Part shown: positions 56,945 through 64,000 of the stretch, in pieces
How positions within the stretch are numbered: the first letter of the stretch is position 1
Layout: each line of letters opens with the position of its first letter
Origin: Cellvibrionaceae bacterium
GTDB taxonomy: Bacteria; Pseudomonadota; Gammaproteobacteria; Pseudomonadales; Cellvibrionaceae
NCBI GenBank assembly: GCA_021151695.1
Contig: JAGKWU010000019.1
Coordinates: 6,865 to 70,864, forward strand
Reading direction: 5' to 3'
DNA: 64,000 nt
The notes under the pieces: model-generated
Databases searched by the model: none
The model's input: the letters and a program-made list of their open reading frames with translations, nothing else
Told to the model about the DNA's origin: nothing
Made by a program: the position numbers and the translations under genes

Positions 56945-57753
56945 CAAGTGGTCTCGCCAGCGCCATTTATACGGGGCAAGTACGTCACAGACGCTTTTTG
57001 CCCAAAGCTCACGCATTTAATTACCGTGTATTTATGATGTACCTGGATACGCGAGAATTGGATGAAATATTTGCGTTGAGCCCTTTCTGGTCTATCCGTC
57101 GCTGGGCACCTGTGCGCTTCGCACGGGAAGATTTTCACATTAACCAGGCTCAAACGGAAAATGGGAAAACCCTCCCGTCCGTTGACGAGTCTGTCCGCAC
57201 CACTGTGTTGGCTCACACAGGATTAGCGCTAACCGGCCCCATACGCATGTTGGTCAACCTGCGCTATTGGGGTTTCAATATGAACCCGCTCAGTACCTAC
57301 TATTGTTTCGATGAAACCGGCACCCGGGTATTGGCAATTTTGGCGGAAGTACACAATACCCCATGGAATGAACGCCATAGCTATGTACTCACCGGTGAGG
57401 ATTTCTCAAAAAAACAACAAGCCGGTTTTAACAAACAATTTCACGTATCTCCTTTTAACCCCATCGCTATGGATTATCAGTGGTATTCCACTACACCCGC
57501 ACAAACCCTCGCCGTACATTTAGAGAACTGGCAGCAGGACAAAAAAATAATGGATGCCACCTTAACGCTTGAGCGCGAAGCGATTACCGCAACATCCCTG
57601 AATAAAATTTTAATCCGTTTTCCCTGGATGACCGTAAAAGTAGTGGCAGCTATTTATTGGCAAGCACTTAAACTTTGGTGCAAAGGCATTCCCCTATTTA
57701 ACCATCCAGCATCAGAAGACAATATTTCCGTGGGAGAGGAAAAACGTTTATGA
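56941..57753 (+). CDS. DUF1365 protein
   Basis: A 270-residue protein with IYTGQVRHRRFLPKAHAFNY at the start, YWGFNMNPLSTYYCFDE, EVHNTPWNERHSYVL and HVSPFNPIAMDYQWY in the centre, all typical of DUF1365. This family almost always sits next to amine-oxidase-like and CFA-like genes. Its biochemical role is unknown. Overlaps both neighbours by four bases. Confidence 0.9.
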   Translation: MTSGLASAIYTGQVRHRRFLPKAHAFNYRVFMMYLDTRELDEIFALSPFWSIRRWAPVRFAREDFHINQAQTENGKTLPSVDESVRTTVLAHTGLALTGPIRMLVNLRYWGFNMNPLSTYYCFDETGTRVLAILAEVHNTPWNERHSYVLTGEDFSKKQQAGFNKQFHVSPFNPIAMDYQWYSTTPAQTLAVHLENWQQDKKIMDATLTLEREAITATSLNKILIRFPWMTVKVVAAIYWQALKLWCKGIPLFNHPASEDNISVGEEKRL

Positions 57754-59033
57754 AATCCATCAGCCTTATTGACAGGAAAGTGGCAGATGTAAACCAGCAT
57801 TCCTGGTTGGACAATTTCGCGCGCAACCGGGTACTTGGATTATTGGGTGATATTCAGAGCGGCCAACTCAGTATTACTGAAAATGGTACAACTTATAATT
57901 TTGGCCAGACACAAGACAATAGCGAGTTGGTTGCACACATCAACGTGAGTCATCCGGGATTCTATCGTCGACTACTGTTTGGCGGCAGCATAGGTGCCGG
58001 TGAAGCTTATATGGATAAAACCTGGTGGTCACCAGACCTTGTGCAAGTCATTCGATTGATGGCTGCGAATATGTCACTGCTGCAACAACTGGACTCTAAA
58101 TGGAGTACGCTCTTTAATATCGGGTGCAAGCTCGTCCATCGCTTGCGCCCCAACACGCTAGCCATAGCCCGTGAAAATATCGCTGCCCACTATGATTTGG
58201 GCAACGATTTTTTCAGTCTCTTCCTTGATAAAAGTATGCTCTACTCAGCTGCCATTTACCCAAGCCAGGAGTCGAGCCTTGCAGAGGCATCACAATACAA
58301 GATGGCGCATATTTGCCAGCGGCTTGGCCTTACAAGTAGCGACCATTTATTGGAAATAGGTACTGGCTGGGGTGGTATGGCGATATTTGCGGCTAAGGCA
58401 ACCGGTTGTAAAGTTACCAGTGTAACTATTTCCCAAGAGCAATTTAATTACGCTATCGAATGGGTTATGCGAGAAGGTCTGCAAGATAGAGTCAACATAC
58501 TACTGCAGGATTATCGGCTCATAGAAGGACAATTCGACAAACTTTTATCGATAGAAATGATCGAGGCCGTTGGCCACGAATTTTATCGCGAATATTTTTC
58601 GCGCTGCTCGTCGCTGTTAAAACCCGACGGTATTATGTTGATCCAGGCCATTACCATTCAGGACCAACGTTTTGATTATGCACGCAAAAATAGCGATTTC
58701 ATCCAACGCTACATTTTTCCAGGCGGCTGCCTGCCTTCTACCAGTGTAGTAGCACAGCACATTGCCCGCGATACAGATATGCAAATAGTGGGACTGGAAG
58801 ATATCACCAAAGATTATGCTCTCACACTAAGAGATTGGCGCGCTGCCTTTTTTGAACGGATACAGGATGTAAAAGCGCTGGGATTTGGTGAACGTTTTAT
58901 TCGCATGTGGGATTTTTATTTATGCTACTGCGAAGGCGGCTTTCGTGAGCGAGCAATAAGCACTGTGCAATATGTTTTTGCCAAACCTGGTGCGCGACTA
59001 TTGCCTGCGGTAGCGAAGCGAATAACAAGCTGA
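57750..59033 (+). CDS. Cyclopropane-fatty-acyl-phospholipid synthase-like methyltransferase
   Basis: A 427-residue AdoMet-dependent methyltransferase of the CFA family: AHYDLGNDFFSLFLDKSMLYSAAIY, LLEIGTGWGGMAIFAA, SIEMIEAVGHEFYREYF, QAITIQDQRF and the tail FYLCYCEGGFRERAISTVQYVFAKP. CFA enzymes methylate unsaturated fatty acids in phospholipids. In this operon a role in methylating a diunsaturated acyl chain (UfaM-type furan pathway) is as likely as cyclopropane formation. Ends 11 bp before the DUF2878 gene. Confidence 0.93.
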   Translation: MKSISLIDRKVADVNQHSWLDNFARNRVLGLLGDIQSGQLSITENGTTYNFGQTQDNSELVAHINVSHPGFYRRLLFGGSIGAGEAYMDKTWWSPDLVQVIRLMAANMSLLQQLDSKWSTLFNIGCKLVHRLRPNTLAIARENIAAHYDLGNDFFSLFLDKSMLYSAAIYPSQESSLAEASQYKMAHICQRLGLTSSDHLLEIGTGWGGMAIFAAKATGCKVTSVTISQEQFNYAIEWVMREGLQDRVNILLQDYRLIEGQFDKLLSIEMIEAVGHEFYREYFSRCSSLLKPDGIMLIQAITIQDQRFDYARKNSDFIQRYIFPGGCLPSTSVVAQHIARDTDMQIVGLEDITKDYALTLRDWRAAFFERIQDVKALGFGERFIRMWDFYLCYCEGGFRERAISTVQYVFAKPGARLLPAVAKRITS

Positions 59034-59044
59034 GTAAGTTCGAT

Positions 59045-59599
59045 ATGAGCCTTACCCACCGATTGATTTATGCCGCGCTGTTTCAAATCGGTTGGTTGGT
59101 TTGTGTATGTCTAGGGGACCTCGTCGCCCTGCTCTTTGCTCAGGCTATAGTCATATTTCATGTGTGCTATGTTAGGGCTTTACAACCAAAGCACAGATTA
59201 GGACGCGAAATTTATTGGGTATTGCTGGTTGGCACATTGGGTTTTGCCATGGAAACCTTTTTCTTTTGCGCTGGATTCCTTTACCAGACAAATCCACCAG
59301 AATTATTCTCCCGACTTGTTCTACCACCGCTCTGGTTATTTTCGCTTTGGCTATGCTTTGCGGTAGCACTGCGTACATGCCTATCGTTTATCTTTCACAC
59401 CCCTCTATTAGGCTATTGCCTCGTTGCTTTGGCTATACCTGGCAGTTATCTGGCGGGAACATATTTAAATAACAGTGTTCAAATAAATGAGCCCGATTGG
59501 TTAAGCCTATTGTTAATCACCCTGAGTTGGATACTATTTCTTATGCTGTTGAAACAGATAAAGCTCCGTTACTTTGAGGACATTTTTTATGATTGCTAG
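59045..59599 (+). CDS. DUF2878 membrane protein
   Basis: A 184-residue protein with five or six hydrophobic helices (FQIGWLVCVCLGDLVALLFA, EIYWVLLVGTLGFAMETFFF, LVALAIPGSYLAGTYLN). The family is known from the same sigma-E-linked operons. Function unknown; a membrane partner for the lipid enzymes is plausible. Its 3' end overlaps the last gene by 11 bp. Confidence 0.85.
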   Translation: MSLTHRLIYAALFQIGWLVCVCLGDLVALLFAQAIVIFHVCYVRALQPKHRLGREIYWVLLVGTLGFAMETFFFCAGFLYQTNPPELFSRLVLPPLWLFSLWLCFAVALRTCLSFIFHTPLLGYCLVALAIPGSYLAGTYLNNSVQINEPDWLSLLLITLSWILFLMLLKQIKLRYFEDIFYDC

Positions 59600-60326
59600 C
59601 CTCGCATTAACAGCTGCACTCTGGCCAGCAGTAGTAACGCAGACGTGTAGTCCTGGTGATAATGTCGTCATGGTGGGTGTAGCCAGAGACAAGGCCGGGC
59701 AATTTCTGTATTGCGAAATGATATCCCGTCCCGCCGAGCAACAATTACATCTAGAGTACAGCCGCAACAACCAGGTATTCGCCACCAAACACCTATCTTA
59801 CGGCCAAAGCTTAAAGATGCCTGAGGTATTGCAGCAGGACTCACGCACAGGTGAAGTGCGCGAAGCTAAACTTGTCGGCAATCAGATTATCTTGCGATAC
59901 CAGCCCAACCGTCATAAAAAGATTGGCGAGGCCTATATCGCGGCCGATAAAGCCGATGTAGTGGATGCAGGCTTTGATAATTATGTTCGCTTACATTGGG
60001 ATGAGCTTGTCAGCGGCTCTATCGTCCCTATTAATTTTGCCTCCATGGCTCATCTGAAAGTTTTACCCCTGCGTATTCGCAATCAACCTTTACAAACATG
60101 CGACGCTCAGGTTCGTGAAGGCTTTTGCTTTCAGGTGGAAATCGACAACGCGCTCTTACGTTTGGTTTTAGGCAATATCAAACTGCTCTATGACCAACAA
60201 CATCGCCTGCAAAAATTTGATGGTATGGTGAACGTAACCAATGATGATGGAGACAACCAGAAAGCCATCATTCATTACTACTATCAAAATGATTACTTGA
60301 ACACGGCAACATCAGAACACAAATAA
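59589..60326 (+). CDS. Secreted protein of unknown family at end of the sigma-E lipid operon
   Basis: A 245-residue protein with a short hydrophobic N-terminal signal (MIASLALTAALWPAV) and a soluble remainder with no recognised domain: GQFLYCEMISRPAEQQLHLEY, NYVRLHWDELVSGSIVPINFA, CFQVEIDNALLRLVLGNIKLLYD. Cys residues near 20, 43, 177 and 183 may form disulfides. ATG 59589 has GAGGA nine bases upstream and overlaps the DUF2878 end. The operon context suggests a role in lipid oxidation or transport (a UfaO-like oxidase could be considered). Ends in front of a strong terminator. Confidence 0.75.
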   Translation: MIASLALTAALWPAVVTQTCSPGDNVVMVGVARDKAGQFLYCEMISRPAEQQLHLEYSRNNQVFATKHLSYGQSLKMPEVLQQDSRTGEVREAKLVGNQIILRYQPNRHKKIGEAYIAADKADVVDAGFDNYVRLHWDELVSGSIVPINFASMAHLKVLPLRIRNQPLQTCDAQVREGFCFQVEIDNALLRLVLGNIKLLYDQQHRLQKFDGMVNVTNDDGDNQKAIIHYYYQNDYLNTATSEHK

Positions 60327-60341
60327 AATGAAAGCCAATAA

Positions 60342-60367
60342 AAAAACCCGCCATTCAGCGGGTTTTT
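60342..60367. terminator. Convergent terminator of the lipid operon and the DUF1993 gene
   Basis: AAAAACCCGC (60342-60351) with GCGGGTTTTT (60358-60367), 6-nt loop, T-runs on both exits. Confidence 0.85.
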
Positions 60368-60381
60368 CGTAATCCAATATT

Positions 60382-60888
60382 TTAGCTCTTTAACGGCATA
60401 GGACCGAGGAAGTCTTTCTTACCTAAATCCACACCATTGTGACGCAGGATCGAATAAGCGGTAGTTACATGGAAATAGAGATTAGGGATCGAATGTTGAG
60501 TGGCGAATTCCAAACCGGTGAGATATTTTCCATCCCAACGCGGTGTAGTCACATGACGCTCTTCCGCACCGGCAAAATCCGCTGGCGTAAAGCTGTCGAG
60601 ATAGGCCTGCACACTTGCAATTCGCGCCTTAAGTTCGTCGAGGGTTTTCTCCGTATCCGGATGGCTTGGAGCTTCTTTACCACAAACACGGGCCGCGCCA
60701 AATTTAGCTGTGTCACAGCTGATTTGTATTTGACGAATCAGATTAAATTGATCAGGGGCCAAGCGAGAATTCAACAGCACCTCAACATCAAATTTTTTGG
60801 CTTCGGCATAAGCTTGGGCCTTATCCAGAAAATGACTGAGGTTATCCAACATTTTGCGGTATTGGGTGACGGTAATAGCGTATAACAT
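60382..60888 (-). CDS. DUF1993 protein
   Basis: A 168-residue cytoplasmic protein: TVTQYRKMLDNLSHFLDKAQAYAE, SRLAPDQFNLIRQIQISCDTAKFGAARV, GKEAPSHPDTEKTLDELKARI and IPNLYFHVTTAYSILRHNGVDLGKKDFLGP are family-typical, and the fold is expected to be a DinB-like four-helix bundle. Function unknown. Stands alone, ending at the convergent terminator. Confidence 0.88.
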   Translation of the reverse strand: MLYAITVTQYRKMLDNLSHFLDKAQAYAEAKKFDVEVLLNSRLAPDQFNLIRQIQISCDTAKFGAARVCGKEAPSHPDTEKTLDELKARIASVQAYLDSFTPADFAGAEERHVTTPRWDGKYLTGLEFATQHSIPNLYFHVTTAYSILRHNGVDLGKKDFLGPMPLKS

Positions 60889-60987
60889 GGATATTCCTTT
60901 TATTCAGAAACATGGAGACACAGCTGTAATAAGTACAACCATTAAAAACACAGGGGATAACGCGAACAGCGGATAACAACTCGATAA

Positions 60988-61473
60988 CTAAAGCTGGGTA
61001 GCCATCAGCAGCGCATCTTCATAGCCATTGAGGGTGGGATAATAATTTTTGCGATTACCCACTTCAAAAAAACCTTCTTTGGAATAAAGTTCAATAGCCT
61101 TTCGGTTAGACACACGCACCTCCAAAAACAACATATCAGCGTGGCCTATGACACAATTAATAGCGTGTTGCAACAAAAGCGATCCTATACCCTTTCGTTG
61201 ATATTTGGGCGAGACGGCAATATTCAATAGCTCTGCATCACCACCAGCATGAGTCACCACCACATAACCTGCTAGTTGCTGTTTGGTTTCGGCCAGCCAA
61301 CAACGCTGGCGGCCCTTCAGGCAATCCTCAAAGCTGGACTGGCGCCATGGATGGGAGTGCGCAGAGCGCTCCAGCTCCATCACCGCAGGCAAATCCTGCT
61401 CAGTAAGCAAGCGCATGGATAACTCAAGTCCAGCCACGCTGGTCAGCGTTAAAGGTAATTCGAATTGATTCAT
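60988..61473 (-). CDS. rimI: Ribosomal protein S18 alanine N-acetyltransferase RimI
   Basis: A 161-residue GNAT enzyme that acetylates the N-terminal alanine of S18. Seen: AVMELERSAHSHPWRQSSFEDCL, LLNIAVSPKYQRKGIGSLLLQHAI (acetyl-CoA loop) and VSNRKAIELYSKEGFFEVGNRKNYYP, which is strongly RimI-like. Its ATG overlaps the upstream stop by four bases (ATGA); the holD-rimI order matches the E. coli operon. Confidence 0.92.
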   Translation of the reverse strand: MNQFELPLTLTSVAGLELSMRLLTEQDLPAVMELERSAHSHPWRQSSFEDCLKGRQRCWLAETKQQLAGYVVVTHAGGDAELLNIAVSPKYQRKGIGSLLLQHAINCVIGHADMLFLEVRVSNRKAIELYSKEGFFEVGNRKNYYPTLNGYEDALLMATQL

Positions 61474-62264
61474 TGTTGTTTATGGTAGTGACGTAGCGCA
61501 TTAAACAATGCAGGCTTTTCGCTCTGTTGTTGCAAAAGGTCATTAAGGCTTGGCAAGAGCAGAGCCGTCATTCTGACTTCAGCAAGGTCACGCAAGCCAA
61601 ACACTGAATCGGAAAAACTATCTTGTTCTGGCAGTAAGTAGGTGGCTGCATTTTTCCCCATCAACCAGAGATGGTTAATGGGTCTGATTTCACACTGAAC
61701 AGCTAGCCAGGTTTGTAATTCGTTGCGCGCATCAGCCAAGGTACGCTTTGCAAAACTGTTTTCGATCATTGGCCAACGCAGAATTTCTTCCTGCATTTGC
61801 ACTGGCTGGTTTGCATAAACAGCTCGCAAAATATTTTTCAAAAATTGTTCAGTAGGTAGTGCTAACTTACTGTTGCGAGAATCTATCACTAACAATCCAT
61901 CTACCGGACGCCAGATGCTCAAGCTGAAAGGCGAAATTGTAATTGGTTTCGTATCCAGACTTGCGAGAATAGCAGCTGCACTGGCAATTGCCGACGCTGG
62001 TTTAACAGCTCGCTTGGGTTCCAGAAAATCGCCAATTAAATTGGCTGGAGAGGTGCCAGCTTCCGCGGTAACTGGTTGCCGCGCGAGGGGCTGCGTTATG
62101 GCGACAGGCTCAGCAAACGTCACTGGTTCCAGGGCACTGGATTGCAGCTCAGCTATCGGTAAATCGCAGACCATTGATACAGGTGCGAATGGCAAATGAA
62201 TGCGCGGCATGTAGGAATCTACTCCCAGTGCCGATAAATACTGTTGCCGCTGCAATTCATTCAT
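61470..62264 (-). CDS. holD: HolD-like DNA polymerase III psi subunit, long form
   Basis: A 264-residue protein. The start MNELQRQQYLSALGVDSYMPR resembles the N-terminal clamp-loader peptide region of psi (RDWQLQQLGITQW in E. coli). The end LPSLNDLLQQQSEKPALFNALRHYHKQ resembles the psi C-terminus (SPALTDLRANPTARAALW). A 100-residue low-complexity middle (Ala/Pro/Val/Thr rich) is an insertion compared with the 137-residue E. coli protein, and a conserved core follows (LLVIDSRNSKLALPTEQFLKNILRA, IRPINHLWLMGKNAATYLLP). The holD-rimI order and coupling support the call. Identity is inferred, not certain. Confidence 0.62.
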   Translation of the reverse strand: MNELQRQQYLSALGVDSYMPRIHLPFAPVSMVCDLPIAELQSSALEPVTFAEPVAITQPLARQPVTAEAGTSPANLIGDFLEPKRAVKPASAIASAAAILASLDTKPITISPFSLSIWRPVDGLLVIDSRNSKLALPTEQFLKNILRAVYANQPVQMQEEILRWPMIENSFAKRTLADARNELQTWLAVQCEIRPINHLWLMGKNAATYLLPEQDSFSDSVFGLRDLAEVRMTALLLPSLNDLLQQQSEKPALFNALRHYHKQQ

Positions 62265-62270
62265 AGTGAA

Positions 62271-63821
62271 TTAAATACCATCGTGCTGTGGATGATGTTT
62301 TTCACTGCGCGATGCCAGGATATTCAGCGCGTGCAAGTAAGCTTTGGCGGAGGCGGTGATGATATCCGTATCAGCGCCAACACCATTGACTATGTAACCA
62401 TCGCGCTCCAAACGCACAGTCACATCACCTTGGGAATCAGTCCCCTCTGTAATGGCATTCACAGAATAAAGCTGCAGGTGCGTGCCACTTTTAGCAATAT
62501 TTTCGATAGCTTTGAAAGTCGCGTCTACCGGGCCTGAACCTGTAGCCTCGGCGACAATATCTATACCATCCACATTCAAAACCAATTTGGCTGTTGGGTT
62601 TTGGCCGGTTTTACAGACAACTTCCATATCGCCGAGATGATAAGTTTCTGTGAGCGCATGAGGTTGGACATCACTCACCAATGCCTGCAAATCCTCGTCA
62701 AAAATTTCGTGCTTTTTATCAGCGAGATCTTTGAATTTAGTGAAAGCCACATTGAGTTCGTCAGCATTTTCAAAGGTAATCCCCAAAGCTTCAAAGCGAG
62801 CCTTAACTGCAGCACGACCGGAATGCTTACCAAGTACTAATTTATTAGTATGCCAACCGACATCTTCAGCACGCATAATCTCGTAGGTTTCGCGATGCTT
62901 CAAAATACCATCCTGATGAATGCCTGACTCGTGTGCAAACGCATTGGCACCTACAATAGCTTTGTTAGGTTGCACCGGGAAACCAGTAATACCGGAAACC
63001 AAGCGCGACGTCGGCACTATATGGCTAATATCGATATTGGTTTCAACAGGCAATAAATCTTTGCGAGTTTTAATCGCCATTACGATTTCTTCCAACGCCG
63101 CATTGCCTGCACGCTCACCCAGACCATTGATAGTACATTCAACCTGGCGTGCACCATGAATTACTGCAGACAAGGAGTTGGCAACCGCCAAACCTAAATC
63201 GTTGTGACAGTGCGTAGAGAAAATAGCCTTATCAGAATTGGGGATATTTTCAATTAAACGTTTAAACATCAGACCATATTCGCCGGGCTCTCCGTATCCC
63301 ACAGTGTCTGGCAAGTTAATTGTGCGTGCGCCCGCATCAATCACTGACTCGATAATGCGGCACATGAATTCAAACTCTGAACGACTAGCATCTTCCAATG
63401 AAAACTCTACGTCATCGGTAAATTGACGAGCTAATTTAATAGCGTTTACAGCTTGCTCAAGAACCTTTGGCGGCTCCATCTGCAACTTGTATTTCATGTG
63501 GATGGGAGAGGTCGCAATAAAAGTGTGGATACGACCAGAGTTGGCAGGCTTGATAGCCTCACCAGCGCGTTCGATGTCACCACGTACTGCGCGAGCCAAA
63601 CTGCATACCGTAGAGTCTTTAATCACCTCGGCAACGGCTCGAACAGATTCGAAATCACCTTGGCTCGCGATAGCAAAGCCTGCCTCAATAACATCAACCC
63701 GCATTTTCTCCAACATCTTGGCTATGCGGATTTTTTCGTCACGTGTCATAGAGGCGCCGGGACTCTGTTCGCCGTCGCGCAAGGTTGTATCAAATATGAT
63801 TAATTTGTCTTTGGCTGCCAT
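62271..63821 (-). CDS. leuA: 2-Isopropylmalate synthase
   Basis: First committed enzyme of leucine synthesis (516 residues, E. coli type): catalytic [17 protein letters not shown] at the N-terminus, [17 protein letters not shown] metal site, [23 protein letters not shown], and the C-terminal regulatory domain ending [21 protein letters not shown] 63821 is used; the upstream codon is TTG. It is followed after six bases by holD and rimI, so they may share a transcript. No leader peptide of leucine codons was seen in the 120 bp before it. Confidence 0.95.
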   Translation of the reverse strand: MAAKDKLIIFDTTLRDGEQSPGASMTRDEKIRIAKMLEKMRVDVIEAGFAIASQGDFESVRAVAEVIKDSTVCSLARAVRGDIERAGEAIKPANSGRIHTFIATSPIHMKYKLQMEPPKVLEQAVNAIKLARQFTDDVEFSLEDASRSEFEFMCRIIESVIDAGARTINLPDTVGYGEPGEYGLMFKRLIENIPNSDKAIFSTHCHNDLGLAVANSLSAVIHGARQVECTINGLGERAGNAALEEIVMAIKTRKDLLPVETNIDISHIVPTSRLVSGITGFPVQPNKAIVGANAFAHESGIHQDGILKHRETYEIMRAEDVGWHTNKLVLGKHSGRAAVKARFEALGITFENADELNVAFTKFKDLADKKHEIFDEDLQALVSDVQPHALTETYHLGDMEVVCKTGQNPTAKLVLNVDGIDIVAEATGSGPVDATFKAIENIAKSGTHLQLYSVNAITEGTDSQGDVTVRLERDGYIVNGVGADTDIITASAKAYLHALNILASRSEKHHPQHDGI

Positions 63822-63941
63822 GATTCTCAATCCCGCAAAAATAAGGCTAATTATAAAACAAAGCCTTCAGTTACAGGGATTTATGAATGTAAATCAGGGA
63901 GAAGAAAGGTGGCCGAAGAAGCATAGGAAGAGAAAAAGAGT

Positions 63942-63971
63942 AAAAAGGGAGCTGCAAACCTGCAAGCTCCC
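63942..63971 (-). terminator. Terminator of a gene beyond the window edge
   Basis: GGGAGCT (63947-63953) with AGCTCCC (63965-63971); on the minus strand five T residues follow, so it ends a minus-strand gene located past 64000, upstream of leuA. Confidence 0.7.
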
Positions 63972-64000
63972 GTTGCTCCTGCGTGGGTGAAGGTTCGTCC

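Noticed and set aside
1..64000. tRNA, rRNA, CRISPR, prophage or insertion sequence genes
   Set aside because: Read for in gaps and on both strands; no cloverleaf, repeat-spacer array, integrase or transposase was found.

Overview
The window looks like chromosomal DNA from a saprophytic gammaproteobacterium of the Cellvibrio type (Cellvibrionaceae). The main signs are secreted modular glycoside hydrolases joined by long poly-serine linkers (GH16 and GH10), a GspA/GspB secretion pair with the same serine linkers, and housekeeping genes of gammaproteobacterial type (rlmE, tatD, sufE/csdE, tcdA, a holD-like gene with rimI, leuA, djlA). The assignment rests on gene content and protein style; no rRNA or tRNA gene was found. 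No phage, transposase or CRISPR array was seen.

Layout. 1-7.8 kb (minus strand): C-terminally cut nhaA, a small conserved gene, alpha-glucan phosphorylase, D-lactate dehydrogenase and a large secreted six-hairpin-type glycosidase. 8.1-14.3 kb (plus): a tight signalling operon of triple-receiver hybrid kinase, CheR, receiver-less CheB and receiver-kinase. 14.3-18.3 kb: a YbaL/KefB antiporter and a DUF4399 protein lie among four broken genes (a frameshifted WHEF-motif membrane protein, two VOC remnants and a GNAT remnant). 18.3-23.8 kb (minus): imuA-imuB-dnaE2 mutagenesis cassette behind a textbook LexA box. 24-28.4 kb (plus): a cupin, then a FAN1-like VRR-NUC nuclease overlapping a PD-(D/E)XK plus Fe-S XPD/DinG-type helicase. 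28.4-31.2 kb (minus): djlA, an SDR and rlmE.

31.3-39.7 kb is the polysaccharide region. A GH16 beta-glucanase ends in a dockerin-like double Ca-loop module and is followed 32 bp later by a small cohesin-like protein with a PEP-CTERM sorting tail. A COG2509 flavoprotein comes next, then a GH10 xylanase with a CBM6-like and two CBM4_9-like modules. 40.1-46.6 kb: RNA methyltransferase, tcdA and csdE (convergent), tatD, a diguanylate cyclase, gspA and gspB. 46.7-50.0 kb (minus): homospermidine synthase, DUF1190, YgiC-type ATP-grasp ligase and DUF350 form a translationally coupled polyamine-type operon. 50.2-52.8 kb: BlaI/BlaR1-like pair with two identical operators on its promoter.

52.8-60.3 kb holds a sigma-E/ChrR (ECF11-type) pair divergent from a seven-gene lipid operon (NTF2-like, SDR, FAD amine-oxidase-like, DUF1365, cyclopropane-fatty-acid-synthase-like, DUF2878, secreted unknown). 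Both directions carry the same TGATCC-N16-CGTAGA promoter, so the sigma factor very probably drives itself and the lipid operon as a singlet-oxygen or membrane-oxidation response. 60.4-63.8 kb (minus): DUF1993, then leuA, a holD-like gene and rimI, tightly packed.

The most interesting new-system candidate is the cohesin-like/PEP-CTERM protein beside a dockerin-bearing glucanase. It suggests a way of holding a secreted hydrolase at a Gram-negative cell surface. Next in interest are the homospermidine/ATP-grasp operon, the ECF11 lipid operon and the nuclease-helicase pair.
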